A DNA stretch of 64,000 nucleotides from Gramella sp. AN32 (GTDB lineage Bacteria > Bacteroidota > Bacteroidia > Flavobacteriales > Flavobacteriaceae). The position numbers and the translations under genes were made by a program. Below, piece by piece: positions 8,883 through 17,481 of this stretch; positions within the stretch are counted from its first letter, which is position 1; every line of letters starts with the position of its first letter. Below the pieces are notes generated by a model. That model was not told where the DNA came from, did not search any database, and was given only the letters and a program-made list of their open reading frames with translations. The stretch spans positions 1 through 64,000 of the forward strand of contig NZ_QEYO01000004.1 in NCBI RefSeq assembly GCF_023718305.1, in the 5' to 3' direction.

Positions 8883-9998
8883 ATGAAGTTTACTATAGCA
8901 GTTCTACCCGGTGACGGGATAGGCCCTGAGATCACACAGCAATCAGTAAAAGTATTGAAAGCAATAGCCGAGAGGTTTGAGCATGAGTTCAAGTTTGAAG
9001 AAGCCTTGGTAGGCGCGGCAGCAATGGATTTATTTGAAACTCCTTTGCCCGATTCTACCCTTAAAATTTGTAAGAATTCTGATGCTGTGTTGTTCGGGGC
9101 GATTGGCGATCCCAAATATGACAACGATCCTTCCGCTAAAGTTAGACCAGAGCAGGGCTTACTTAAACTTAGAAAAGAATTAGGCTTATTTGCCAATATA
9201 AGACCGGTAAAAGCTTACGATAAGCTTATCAATAAATCCCCTTTAAAAGCTGAAAACATTCAGGGTGCCAATATGGTAATTTTCCGGGAGTTGACCGGCG
9301 GAATCTATTTTGGTGAAAAAAGTACCTCAGAAGACGGAAAATCAGCATCAGACCTTTGTACCTATTCCGTAGAAGAAATTGAACGTATTGCGCACCTGGC
9401 TTTCCAGGCGGCTCAAAAAAGAAGTAAAAAGTTGACCCTTGTAGACAAAGCAAATGTTTTGGAAACTTCCAGATTATGGAGAAAAACAGTGACCAGTCTT
9501 GCAAAAAAATATGAGGATGTAACACTGGATTTCCTATTTATCGACAATGCAGCAATGCAGATGATCCTTAACCCTAAACAGTTTGATGTAATCCTTACTG
9601 AAAATATGTTTGGCGATATCCTTTCAGATGAAGCCAGCGTTATTGGCGGCAGTATTGGTTTGTTGGAATCGGCTTCCATTGGAAATAAATACTCGATGTT
9701 CGAGCCCATTCACGGTTCCTATCCACAGGCAAAAGGAAAGGGGATTGCCAATCCCGTAGCTTCCATACTTTCAGCAGCGATGATGCTGGATCATTTTGGC
9801 CTGACTGAAGAAGCAAAACTGGTGAGAAATGCAGTGGAAATAAGCATTCAGCTAAACGTTTGTACTAAAGATATTAATAATGATAATCACTATTCTACCG
9901 AGAAAGTTGGTGACTTTTTAGAAAGTGTGATTAGTGATATTGATGATCTGCCCATTAATGATGAGAATCTTAATTTAGGACAGATGACCATTATTTAA
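8883..9998 (+). CDS. leuB: 3-isopropylmalate dehydrogenase
   Basis: NAD-dependent oxidative decarboxylation of 3-isopropylmalate to 4-methyl-2-oxopentanoate. The 371 residues start IAVLPGDGIGPE, the standard dehydrogenase N terminus. Substrate and metal residues are in RELTGGIYFGE (near 137) and in the VILTENMFGDILSDEAS segment (near 237-252), and the nucleotide loop EPIHGSYPQAKGKGIANPVA follows. Last gene of leuACDB, with a clear intrinsic terminator 22 bp after its stop. BCAA aminotransferase, the last pathway step, is not in the window. Confidence 0.97.
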   Translation: MKFTIAVLPGDGIGPEITQQSVKVLKAIAERFEHEFKFEEALVGAAAMDLFETPLPDSTLKICKNSDAVLFGAIGDPKYDNDPSAKVRPEQGLLKLRKELGLFANIRPVKAYDKLINKSPLKAENIQGANMVIFRELTGGIYFGEKSTSEDGKSASDLCTYSVEEIERIAHLAFQAAQKRSKKLTLVDKANVLETSRLWRKTVTSLAKKYEDVTLDFLFIDNAAMQMILNPKQFDVILTENMFGDILSDEASVIGGSIGLLESASIGNKYSMFEPIHGSYPQAKGKGIANPVASILSAAMMLDHFGLTEEAKLVRNAVEISIQLNVCTKDINNDNHYSTEKVGDFLESVISDIDDLPINDENLNLGQMTII

Positions 9999-10019
9999 AT
10001 GTTCTGTTTATGTGTAGTG

Positions 10020-10056
10020 ACCTCCTGATTATCTTCGGATTTTCGGGAGGTTTTTT
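10020..10056 (+). terminator. Intrinsic terminator of leuACDB
   Basis: ACCTCCTGA pairs with TCGGGAGGT (one wobble position) across a 12-base loop and is followed by TTTTTTATT. Confidence 0.85.
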
Positions 10057-10097
10057 ATTCAGTATAAACCCTTAAATAATCCTCCTCATAATTAATA

Positions 10098-10169
10098 CGT
10101 CACCGCGAAGGAATACAATGACTAAAGCAGTCTTACGAAAGAGATTGCTTCGCTTTGCTCGCAATGACA
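10098..10169. repeat. Intergenic palindromic repeat, copy 1
   Basis: It begins CGTCACCGCGAAGG and ends CTTCGCTTTGCTCGCAATGACAG, so its ends are imperfectly complementary (CGTCA...TGACA; CGCGAAGG/CTTCGC). This resembles the dispersed CGTCATTGCGAGG...CAATGACG elements common in Bacteroidota spacers. A second copy lies 101 bp downstream in the same orientation. Confidence 0.8.
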
Positions 10170-10270
10170 GTCGTTTATCATTCAGAACGGAGCAATAACG
10201 GGGTGAAGAAGCGCTTCGAAAAAAATAATTCTACTCATAATTAATTAATTTCATCGGATAATTCAAAGGA

Positions 10271-10343
10271 ACGTCACTGTGAAGGAATACAATGACTGAA
10301 GCAGTCTTACCAAAGAGATTGCTTCGCTTTGCTCGCAATGACG
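10271..10343. repeat. Intergenic palindromic repeat, copy 2
   Basis: Same element and orientation as 10098-10169. Over the shared stretch it differs at only a few positions, for example CACTGTGAAGG for CACCGCGAAGG and ACCAAAGAG for ACGAAAGAG. Confidence 0.8.
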
Positions 10344-10436
10344 CTTATCATGAGTATGATACATTGATACATTGCTTTATTGCTACATTAACAGTGCTAC
10401 ATTTCCAAATTAACCCATCCTCAAATTCTCAAATCA

Positions 10437-11720
10437 TTACCTGGTTACATTCATCAACTTATCCCTGATCTTATCCAAAGCCAGATGATCCTTGCTCCCC
10501 AAATGTGTATGCTTCTTATCGGCCGTAGGCTTATAGGTATTATTCTGCACCTGTCCGCCAATTTCCTGATAGGCTTCGCGGAAAGATTTCCCCTGCATGA
10601 CCAGATCATTAATACTATCTACGGTGAATAGATATTTATACTTTTCATCATTCAAATCCACATCTTTTACCTGGATTTGCTGAATGGAATGACTGAAAAT
10701 ATCCAAAATTTCCTTGATACTTTCTACCGCGTAAATACTGTTCTCTTTGATAAGTTGAAAATCCCGATGGTAACCACTAGGTAAATTATTGGTGATCAAA
10801 ATCATTTCATTGGCGATCGCCTGGAGTTTATTGCACTTGCCCCGAATCAATTCAAAAACATCGGGATTTTTCTTATGTGGCATGATACTCGAACCGGTGG
10901 TAAGCTCATCCGGAAAAGTAATGAAATCAAAATTCTGACTCATATAAAGGCAAATATCCATCGCAAAACGGGCTAGTGTGTTGGAAAGTGAGGCAATATT
11001 GGAAGTTACCGTACGTTCACATTTTCCCCGACTCATTTGCGCGGCAACCACATTATACTTCATTTCTGAAAAACCCAATTCTTTAGTGGTAAATTCACGA
11101 TCTATGGGGAATGAGGAACCATATCCCGCGGCAGAACCCAGCGGATTCTGATCTACGACTTTTAATCCGGCATCCAGCAAATACAAATCATCGATTAATA
11201 ATTCAGCATAAGCTGAAAACCATAAGCCAAACGACGAAGGCATTGCTACCTGCAAATGCGTATAACCGGGTAAAAGTTTATCTTGATATTTTTCGGCAAG
11301 GCCCAAAAGAATTTCTATTAAAGACTTAGTCTTTGCTGAAATTTCCTGAAGGTTTTCTTTAAAATAAAGCTGTTGTGCTACCAGAACCTGATCGTTCCTG
11401 GAGCGGGCCGTATGTATTTTTTTTCCGGTATCGCCTAATTTTTGTGTAAGTTCATATTCGATTTTGGAATGTATATCTTCAAAGTCTGCCTCAATAAGGA
11501 AATTTCCATTTTCAAGATCGGTTTTCATATGTTCAAGTTCAGTTTGAATATCCTCTACTTCTTCCGCGGCAAGTATTCCTATTTTCCCCAACATTTTCGC
11601 GTGTGCTGCTGAAGCGATCAAATCATATTTTGCCAGAAACATATCCAGTTCCCTATCGTTTCCAACGGTAAATTTTTCAATTTGCTTATCTACAGAAATA
11701 CCTTTTTCCCAGAGTTTCAT
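10437..11720 (-). CDS. argH: Argininosuccinate lyase
   Basis: Cleaves argininosuccinate to arginine and fumarate, the last step of arginine synthesis. The 427-residue protein has the fumarase/aspartase superfamily signature GSSIMPHKKNPD near residue 270, the N-terminal TARSRNDQV motif (near 107) and the PLGSAAGYGSSFPIDRE loop. It is somewhat shorter than the roughly 457-residue enterobacterial enzyme. It is the last gene of the arg operon, separated from argE by 427 bp of repeat-rich sequence, so whether it is always co-transcribed is open. Confidence 0.95.
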   Translation of the reverse strand: MKLWEKGISVDKQIEKFTVGNDRELDMFLAKYDLIASAAHAKMLGKIGILAAEEVEDIQTELEHMKTDLENGNFLIEADFEDIHSKIEYELTQKLGDTGKKIHTARSRNDQVLVAQQLYFKENLQEISAKTKSLIEILLGLAEKYQDKLLPGYTHLQVAMPSSFGLWFSAYAELLIDDLYLLDAGLKVVDQNPLGSAAGYGSSFPIDREFTTKELGFSEMKYNVVAAQMSRGKCERTVTSNIASLSNTLARFAMDICLYMSQNFDFITFPDELTTGSSIMPHKKNPDVFELIRGKCNKLQAIANEMILITNNLPSGYHRDFQLIKENSIYAVESIKEILDIFSHSIQQIQVKDVDLNDEKYKYLFTVDSINDLVMQGKSFREAYQEIGGQVQNNTYKPTADKKHTHLGSKDHLALDKIRDKLMNVTR

Positions 11721-12147
11721 AATATTTATTTTTTAGCGCCTCAAGCTGAAATTATTCCTGCTCTTTTTTTAGATCCTGAAACAAGTTCAGGATGACGATG
11801 AGGTTTTTATTTTGGTCATTCCAGAAGAGTCGGCAACTGAGGAAGCTCAGATTTTTCCCTTCGTTCGAAATGACCTTTTCCTTTCTTTGTTACCTTTAAT
11901 ATTAATTCTTCTTTTATATAAACCAAAACATTGGATGATTGTTTATTTTCAAATGAGCTCACCTTGAGCAAAATTGAAAGCTCTTTTCATAGGCTTAAAA
12001 CAAGAATGTTTATATTGTTTCGTCATTCCGAAGGAGTTTACGAATGAAGAATCTCAGATTTCTCCCTTCGTTCGCAATGCCCGTTTACTTACACCCAATT
12101 TCTTTCCAACTTCTAACATCCAGTTTCCCGCTTCCAACTTCCACTTT
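11721..12147. other. Repeat-filled gap inside the arg operon (argE/argH)
   Basis: No gene is supported here. It contains a palindrome of the CCTGAA-ACAAG-TTCAGG family (11773-11793), two copies of a GTCATTCC...CCCTTCGTTCG...AATGACC-type element (11814-11876 and 12021-12079), and seven TTCCAAC-type heptads running into the argE stop. The plus-strand frame 11974-12282 that spans it is repeat sequence plus argE antisense. Confidence 0.75.
11773..11793. repeat. Palindromic repeat ATCCTGAA-ACAAG-TTCAGGAT
   Basis: Perfect 8-bp arms with a 5-base loop. The same core recurs at 14103-14123, 17440-17460 and 19775-19795, each time in an arg-operon gap. Confidence 0.85.
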
Positions 12148-12152
12148 TCACT
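12104..12152 (-). repeat. Seven degenerate heptads at the argE stop
   Basis: In exact 7-base phase on the plus strand: TTCCAAC, TTCTAAC, ATCCAGT, TTCCCGC, TTCCAAC, TTCCACT, TTTCACT. In the sense of argE these read as GTTGGAA-type units beginning at its stop codon, the same orientation as (GTTAGAA)7 after panB. Confidence 0.75.
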
Positions 12153-13215
12153 TTATAGCTTTTTCCAACAATTTGATATATTTTTCTATCCCCTCCTCCA
12201 CTTCTTTCACATAAATGAACTCATCGGCCGAATGCGATCTGGTGGAATCCCCGGGACCCAATTTAAGCGAAGGGCATTTTAGCATCGCCTGGTCTGAAAG
12301 TGTTGGCGAACCATAAGTTTTCATGCCCAGACTAATCCCTGCTTTTACCAACTCATGATCCAGGGGTATGGAAGATGAATTTAAACGTAACGATCTCGGT
12401 ATGATTTCATCAACCGGGGCCTGTTTTTGTAAAATTTCATTTACTTCTTCATTCGTATAGCGGTCGTTTACCCTTACATCAATAACCAGATCCACATCTG
12501 CCGGCACTACGTTATGTTGGGTTCCTGCCTTTATCTGGGTCACTGTTAATTTCACTTCCCCCAGAATTTCGGAAAGCTTAGGGAATTTAAAATTTTCGAA
12601 CCATTGCAAAGCTTTAGCTGATTTATAAATACAGTTATTATCGTTTGGGTGTGCGGCATGGGAAGGAGTTCCCACAACCTTCGCATCAAAAACCACTAAA
12701 CCTTTTTCAGCGACTGCCAGATTCATCAGTGTAGGTTCTCCCACAATGGCCACATCAATATTGGGCATAATGGGGAGCATCATAGAAATTCCATCCTTGC
12801 CGTTAGTTTCTTCTTCTGCCGTTCCAGCAAAAATGATATTGTAGGTGAGATCTTCTGAATTATAGAAGTAGGTGAAAGTCGCCAGAAGGGAAACCAAACA
12901 TCCCCCGGCATCGTTACTGCCCAAACCAAACAACTTTCCATCCAGAATTTCAGCTTTAAAAGGGTCGCGGGTATATCCTTTATTGGGTTTTACCGTATCG
13001 TGATGGGAGTTTAATAAAAGCGTGGGTTTAGCTTCATCGAAATATTTATTTTTCGCCCAAATATTATTTGAATCCCTTTCAAAATCGATATTATGATCAT
13101 GCATCCAACCTTCAAGTAATGTTGCCGTTTGCTCTTCTTCTTCGGAAAAAGACTGCGTCATAATCAAATTTTCCAGAAGCTCAAGTGCCTGGTTCTGCAA
13201 TTTTGAAATTTTCAT
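12148..13215 (-). CDS. N-acylornithine/N-acylcitrulline deacylase (ArgE-like, M20 family)
   Basis: A 355-residue dinuclear zinc amidohydrolase. Ligand motifs are present: LLNSHHDTVKP near residue 70 (HxD), GSNDAGGCL near 100, AEEETNGKDG near 132 with the catalytic and bridging glutamates, and the late SDQAMLKCPSLKLGPGDSTRSHSADE stretch split around residue 320. In an operon with an N-acylornithine carbamoyltransferase, the expected substrate is N-acetyl- or N-succinylcitrulline rather than acylornithine; this is inferred from context. The start overlaps the argB stop by 1 base. argE or argE' would be acceptable names. Confidence 0.88.
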   Translation of the reverse strand: MKISKLQNQALELLENLIMTQSFSEEEEQTATLLEGWMHDHNIDFERDSNNIWAKNKYFDEAKPTLLLNSHHDTVKPNKGYTRDPFKAEILDGKLFGLGSNDAGGCLVSLLATFTYFYNSEDLTYNIIFAGTAEEETNGKDGISMMLPIMPNIDVAIVGEPTLMNLAVAEKGLVVFDAKVVGTPSHAAHPNDNNCIYKSAKALQWFENFKFPKLSEILGEVKLTVTQIKAGTQHNVVPADVDLVIDVRVNDRYTNEEVNEILQKQAPVDEIIPRSLRLNSSSIPLDHELVKAGISLGMKTYGSPTLSDQAMLKCPSLKLGPGDSTRSHSADEFIYVKEVEEGIEKYIKLLEKAIK

Positions 13216-13991
13216 TAAGCTATGATTTTTGTATGTTTCGACTTTTTCTGAAGCAATTCAGAATTTCCTAAAAAGATCCTTTCTACCCCATTTTCCAAAG
13301 CTTCAAAACAATTCTGCAATTTTGGCAACATCCCATCGGTGATCACTTTTTTCTCTATCAAATCTTTATATTTTCTTCGGTCTAAATTTTCTATAACAGA
13401 TTCATCATCGTCCGCATTCGCCAGCACGCCTTTCTTTTCAAAACAATAGTATAATTCAGTTTCAAAATCGTGGCTTAAAGCACGGGCAATTTCCGAAGCG
13501 ACAGAATCGGCATTTGTATTAAAAAGCTGCCCTTCCCCACCATAAGAAATCGCCGAAAAAACCGGAACGATCTTTTGCTCCAATAGCGACGAAATAAAGG
13601 CAGAATTAATTTTTACAATATCACCTACATACCCAAAGTCAACTTCTTTTACCGGTCTTTTTTTGGAAATTATACTATTTCCATCAGCACCACACAATCC
13701 AATGGCATTGCATTCTAAATGCTGAAGTTTCGCCACGATATTTTTGTTAATGAGGCCACCGTAAACCATAGTGATCACTTCCATGGAATTTTTATCTGTA
13801 ATCCTGCGTCCGTCAAGCATCTTGGTTTCAAAACCCAGTTTTCCGGCAACTTCAGTGGCCATATTTCCGCCACCGTGCACAAGGATTTTCGCGCCTTTAA
13901 GTTTCACGAAATCATCCAGAAAAACAGATAGGTTTTGCTCATTTTCAATAAGCTTTCCTCCTATTTTTATAATTTTTAGTTTTTGTTGCAT
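13215..13991 (-). CDS. argB: N-acetyl(or succinyl)glutamate kinase
   Basis: Phosphorylates N-acylglutamate to the acyl-gamma-glutamyl phosphate. I chose the ATG at 13991, giving a 258-residue product that begins MQQKLKIIKIGGKLIE, the usual family N terminus. An upstream in-frame Met at 14024 would add 11 residues without family resemblance. Amino acid kinase motifs are visible: KIGGKL (ATP phosphate loop), ILVHGGGNMATEVA (substrate loop) and the NTNADSVASEIARAL nucleotide segment. Bacteroides ArgB prefers N-succinylglutamate; which acyl group is used here cannot be told by eye. Confidence 0.92.
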   Translation of the reverse strand: MQQKLKIIKIGGKLIENEQNLSVFLDDFVKLKGAKILVHGGGNMATEVAGKLGFETKMLDGRRITDKNSMEVITMVYGGLINKNIVAKLQHLECNAIGLCGADGNSIISKKRPVKEVDFGYVGDIVKINSAFISSLLEQKIVPVFSAISYGGEGQLFNTNADSVASEIARALSHDFETELYYCFEKKGVLANADDDESVIENLDRRKYKDLIEKKVITDGMLPKLQNCFEALENGVERIFLGNSELLQKKSKHTKIIA

Positions 13992-14098
13992 ACGCACTTT
14001 TTTCTTATTCGCTATACTGAACATGTTTGACGCTGTTGATTTTTCGCTTTCAGTATCTATCCGGAAGCTGGATCAAGCTCAACCTGATGTATTAATCT

Positions 14099-14155
14099 AG
14101 TCATCCTGAACTTGTTTCAGGATCTCTTTAGAAGCTGAAACAAGTTCAGCTTGAC
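14099..14155. repeat. Paired inverted copies of the CTGAAACAAGTTCAG repeat
   Basis: CTGAACTTGTTTCAG at 14106-14120 and CTGAAACAAGTTCAG at 14135-14149 are perfect 15-bp inverted copies, and each is itself a hairpin. This lies in the argF'/argB gap. Confidence 0.85.
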
Positions 14156-14204
14156 GATCCTATCTGATAAAACCCAACATCAGTATTTATAGTTCTCAAT
14201 TTTC

Positions 14205-14254
14205 CACATTTCGACTTCGCCTGCCTGCCGGCGAGGCAAGCTCAATGTGACAAA
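14205..14254. repeat. CACATTTCGACT...AATGTGACA repeat
   Basis: The ends CACATT and AATGTG are complementary, with an insert containing CCTGCCTGCCGGCGAGG. The same outer sequence recurs at 17532-17559 and in both halves of the duplicated cassette near 63.5 kb. Confidence 0.7.
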
Positions 14255-14278
14255 AATTCTACTTTTCACTTTCAAACT

Positions 14279-15223
14279 TTACAAACTTTCCAACAACCGC
14301 TTTAAAACTGCCTGTGCCGCAAAAGTCCTGTTATTGGCCTGTTGGAGTACAACCGAATGCTCACTGTCCAAAACCTCATCGGCAATCACCACATTTCTTC
14401 TCACCGGTAAACAATGCATTACTTTGGCATTATTGGTCATTTTTAATTTATCCCCATTAAAAGTCCAATTTTCTGAAACGTCAGGTTTGTTGCCATAATT
14501 TTCATAACTACTCCAGTTTTTTACATATACAAAATCGGCATCTTTTAATGCTTCTTCCTGATTGTGATAAATTTTGATATTTCCCGTAATCTTTGGATTA
14601 AGATCATAACCTTCCGGATTGGCAATTACCAGTTCAGCATCCGTTTTCTGAATAAATTCAGCAAAAGAATTGGGAACCGATTGTGGCAAGGCTTTGGGAT
14701 GCGGAGCCCAGGTCAAAACCACTTTGGGGTTTTTACTTTTTTTCAATTCTGAAATCGTAATTGCATCGGTAAGTGCCTGTAAGGGGTGACCGGTTGCGCT
14801 TTCGAGATTTACCACGGGAACTGTTGCATATTTTTTGAAACTATTGATCACCAGTTCCATCTCATCTTTTTCACGATCTTTCAATTCCGGAAATGCCCGA
14901 ACGGCTATGATATCACAATATTGAGATAAAACGCCCGCAGCTTCTTGAATGTGTTCAGCTTTATTGGAATCCATCACTGCGCCATCTTCAAATTCAAGCG
15001 CCCAACCGTCTTTATCGGCATTCATCACCATCACATCCATCCCGAGCAAACGCCCCGCCTTTTCAGTACTTAAGCGTGTACGCAGGCTCGGATTAAAAAA
15101 CAACATTCCCAGGGTTTTTCCTTTTCCAAGAGTTGCAGCGTTATTATTTTTCTTCAGTTGAATCGCTTCTGAAATTAAGTCTTCCAGATTGTCTATGTCA
15201 GCTAAACTGATGTAATTTTTCAT
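14279..15223 (-). CDS. argF': N-acylornithine carbamoyltransferase (AOTC/SOTC type)
   Basis: Transfers carbamoyl from carbamoyl phosphate to an N-acylornithine, giving N-acylcitrulline; this is the Bacteroidota and Xanthomonas variant of arginine synthesis. The 314 residues contain the carbamoyl phosphate motif NPSLRTRLSTEKA (44-56) and the acylornithine-type loop HPKALPQSVPNSF (about 175-187) that replaces the SMG loop of ordinary OTCase. HCLPVRRN lies near 275. The residue known to set acyl specificity (Pro90 in Bacteroides SOTCase, Glu92 in Xanthomonas AOTCase) aligns with Ala89 here, so acetyl versus succinyl is undecided. Confidence 0.93.
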   Translation of the reverse strand: MKNYISLADIDNLEDLISEAIQLKKNNNAATLGKGKTLGMLFFNPSLRTRLSTEKAGRLLGMDVMVMNADKDGWALEFEDGAVMDSNKAEHIQEAAGVLSQYCDIIAVRAFPELKDREKDEMELVINSFKKYATVPVVNLESATGHPLQALTDAITISELKKSKNPKVVLTWAPHPKALPQSVPNSFAEFIQKTDAELVIANPEGYDLNPKITGNIKIYHNQEEALKDADFVYVKNWSSYENYGNKPDVSENWTFNGDKLKMTNNAKVMHCLPVRRNVVIADEVLDSEHSVVLQQANNRTFAAQAVLKRLLESL

Positions 15224-15339
15224 TTATTTCATTTTTGGAATTCTAAATTCGATTTAGGATCACTTGAGAAGCTGAAAAAAGTATAAGTCGAAAGTTTGTT
15301 TGATTTGTAATTTTCCCATTGGTCATGTGATTGCTTATC

Positions 15340-15372
15340 AGACCTCACAGGTTTTGAAAACCTGTGAGGTCT
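15340..15372. repeat. Perfect 33-bp palindrome after argD
   Basis: 16-bp arms (AGACCTCACAGGTTTT and its complement) surround a single G. It starts 2 bases after the argD stop in the direction of transcription. The T-run lies only on the plus-strand side, so it does not look like a standard terminator for the minus-strand operon. It is probably a dispersed element or an mRNA-stabilising hairpin. Confidence 0.85.
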
Positions 15373-15374
15373 TT

Positions 15375-16511
15375 TTATTTACTATTATCCAACGCAATTT
15401 TCAATGCCCCAAAAAACATATCAAAATGCTCTTTTTTGATGTTCAATGGCGGTAAAATCCGTAAAAGCTGTTTATTGGAGGACGCCCCCGTAAACACTTT
15501 ATGTTCAAAAAGCAACTCCTTCCGCAATGGGGTGATCTCAAAATCGAACTCAAGCCCAATCATTAATCCGCGGCCTTTAATTTTTTTTATTAGCGGAATA
15601 TCGCCAGCTTTTTGTTTTACATATTCAAAAAGTTCCCTCGCGTTTTCGGCGAGATTTTCTTTTTCAATAGTGTTTAAAACCGCAATTCCCGCGGCACAGG
15701 CCAGATGATTTCCGCCGAAAGTGGTACCCAGCATTCCGAATTTTGCTTCAATCTTATGATCGATCAAAATTCCGCCTATGGGAAACCCATTTCCCATGCC
15801 TTTGGCCATGGAAATAATATCCGGCCTTATGCCATATTTTTGAAAAGCAAAAAAATCTCCCGTTCTCCCATAGCCAGACTGAACCTCATCGGCAATAAGC
15901 AAGGTGCCGGCTCGTTTGCACAATGTGGCCGACTTCTGATAAAATTCTGCACTGGCTTCATCGAGACCGCCCACCCCCTGGATCACTTCGTAAATCACTG
16001 CCGCTGCATCATTTTTGCTTAATTCAGCTTCAAGGGCTTCAATATCTCCAAAAGGCAATTTCACTACCTGATGGTCTTTATTGAAAGCAGCTTTAATCGA
16101 CTCATTATCGGTCACTGCCACCACCCCGGAAGTCCTTCCGTGGAAAGCATTTTCGAAATATATTATTTTACTTCTTCCAGTCTTAAATGAGGCAACTTTT
16201 AGCGCATTTTCATTGGCCTCGGCGCCGGAATTACATAAAAAGAGACTATAATCCTTAACTCCTGAAACCTGTTCCAGCTTTTCCGCCAACTCCACCTGTA
16301 AAGGGTTTTTGATAGAATTAGAATAGAAACCAAGTTTCTGAACCTGATTGGTAATCGCTCTTACATATTCGGGATGTGAATGACCAATCGAGATTACCGC
16401 ATGACCTCCATAGAGATCCAGGTATTTTTGCCCGTTTTCTTCAAAAACATAGCAGCCTTCCCCCCTAACCGGAGCAATATCATAAAGCGGATATACATCG
16501 AATAATTGCAT
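15375..16511 (-). CDS. argD: N-acylornithine aminotransferase
   Basis: PLP enzyme that converts N-acylglutamate 5-semialdehyde to N-acylornithine. The 378-residue class III aminotransferase shows LYGGHAVISIGHSHP near residue 33, NSGAEANENALKVA near 92, FHGRTSGVVAVT near 124, the LLIADEVQSGYGRTG metal-like signature near 197 and the SMAKGMGNGFPIGG lysine site near 233. The family usually has about 400 residues, so this is a compact member. It lies 3 bp downstream of proC in a tight pair. Confidence 0.95.
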   Translation of the reverse strand: MQLFDVYPLYDIAPVRGEGCYVFEENGQKYLDLYGGHAVISIGHSHPEYVRAITNQVQKLGFYSNSIKNPLQVELAEKLEQVSGVKDYSLFLCNSGAEANENALKVASFKTGRSKIIYFENAFHGRTSGVVAVTDNESIKAAFNKDHQVVKLPFGDIEALEAELSKNDAAAVIYEVIQGVGGLDEASAEFYQKSATLCKRAGTLLIADEVQSGYGRTGDFFAFQKYGIRPDIISMAKGMGNGFPIGGILIDHKIEAKFGMLGTTFGGNHLACAAGIAVLNTIEKENLAENARELFEYVKQKAGDIPLIKKIKGRGLMIGLEFDFEITPLRKELLFEHKVFTGASSNKQLLRILPPLNIKKEHFDMFFGALKIALDNSK

Positions 16512-16514
16512 GAG

Positions 16515-17309
16515 TTACTTTTCAGTTATGTTATTAATCTTTTTAAAAGATGCCTGGATTCCTTTTATTAAAGAAGAACTTAGGCCATTGTGCTCCATCT
16601 CATTTAAACCTTCAATGGTGCAGCCACGCGGGGTGGTTACTTTATCGATCTCTTCTTCCGGATGTTTGCCAGATTCTATTAACAAGCTGGCCGCACCTAA
16701 ACAGGTCTGCATAGAGAGCTCCTGTGCCTCTTTTGCATCAAATCCCAGCTGTACGGCTCCCTGAGTTGTTGCGCGGATTAAACGCATCCAGAATGCGATT
16801 CCGCTGGCACAAATGACGGTAGCGGCCTGCATTTTATTTTCAGGAATGATAATACTGTGTCCAAGTCGATTAAAAATAGCTTCGGCAATGGCAATCCTTT
16901 TTTGGCCTTTTTCATTACTGCACAAACAGGTCATCGATTTTCCAACTGCTATCGCCGTATTTGGCATCGAACGAATGATAAACTGATCTTTCCCAACTAC
17001 CGATTCAATTCTTTGAATTTTGAAACCGGTTACAGTAGAAATTAAAACATGCTTTTCAGTCAGTTCATTTTTAATTTCTTCCAGGATTCTTTCTAATTGG
17101 GTGGGCTGAACCGCAAAAATGAGAATATCAGAATTCTTTACTGCCTCTATATTATTTGAAGTTACCGAAACTTTGGAATATTCTTCATATTCTTTAATAT
17201 CATCAGTCTTACGCTTGGTGAGGTAAAGTGTTGTAAACGCATTGCCAAAAATCAATCCTTTTGCAATTGATTTTCCCAGGTTCCCCGCACCAATTATGGC
17301 TATTTTCAT
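16515..17309 (-). CDS. proC: Pyrroline-5-carboxylate reductase
   Basis: Reduces 1-pyrroline-5-carboxylate to proline with NAD(P)H. The 264-residue protein begins with the Rossmann motif IAIIGAGNLGKSIAKGL, has IRSMPNTAIAVGKSMT near residue 113 and ends with the conserved TTPRGCTIEGLNEMEHNG near 225-242. Its position between argC and argD links proline synthesis with arginine synthesis; ProC would also draw on glutamate semialdehyde made by other enzymes. proA and proB are not in the window. Confidence 0.95.
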   Translation of the reverse strand: MKIAIIGAGNLGKSIAKGLIFGNAFTTLYLTKRKTDDIKEYEEYSKVSVTSNNIEAVKNSDILIFAVQPTQLERILEEIKNELTEKHVLISTVTGFKIQRIESVVGKDQFIIRSMPNTAIAVGKSMTCLCSNEKGQKRIAIAEAIFNRLGHSIIIPENKMQAATVICASGIAFWMRLIRATTQGAVQLGFDAKEAQELSMQTCLGAASLLIESGKHPEEEIDKVTTPRGCTIEGLNEMEHNGLSSSLIKGIQASFKKINNITEK

Positions 17310-17329
17310 GGTTCTATTTTTATTTTTTT

Positions 17330-17413
17330 GTCATTGCGAACAAGTTATCGCTCGTTTGGCAATCTCAATCCTTCAATTTTAACAGGGACTGCTTCGTTTC
17401 ACTCACAGTGACG
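17330..17413. repeat. GTCATTGCGAA...CAGTGACG intergenic element
   Basis: A diverged copy of the 10098-10169 repeat family in the gap before proC's start. Its ends are inverted (GTCATTGCGAA / CACAGTGACG) around GCAATCTCAATCC and ACTGCTTCGTTTC. Confidence 0.65.
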
Positions 17414-17439
17414 TATTTTTATTTAGTTACGTATTATAG

Positions 17440-17460
17440 ACCCTGAACCCAGTTCAGGGT
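17440..17460. repeat. Palindrome ACCCTGAA-CCCAG-TTCAGGGT
   Basis: 8-bp perfect arms. This is a compensated variant of the ATCCTGAA-ACAAG-TTCAGGAT element: both arms carry the same change, so pairing is kept. Confidence 0.8.
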
Positions 17461-17481
17461 GACGATACTGGTTTTCCTAAC

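Larger units (their letters stand above)
10057..10436. other. Gene-free spacer with repeats between leu and arg operons
   Basis: This 380-bp region between convergent operons holds two near-identical 72-73-bp palindromic repeats (10098-10169 and 10271-10343). They are followed by a degenerate array of TGATACAT/TGCTACAT units (10357-10403) just before the argH stop. I see no ORF, tRNA or conventional terminator for argH. Confidence 0.75.

Noticed and set aside
11974..12282. 102-codon plus-strand ORF over the argE end
   Set aside because: Made of intergenic repeats and antisense argE; composition changes abruptly inside it.
13992..14024. Upstream Met for argB adding 11 residues
   Set aside because: The extension is basic and has no family match; the kinase begins normally at MQQKLKIIKIGG.
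15340..15372. Intrinsic terminator after argD
   Set aside because: The T-run is on the plus-strand side while argD and argF' are on the minus strand; it is better described as a palindromic repeat.
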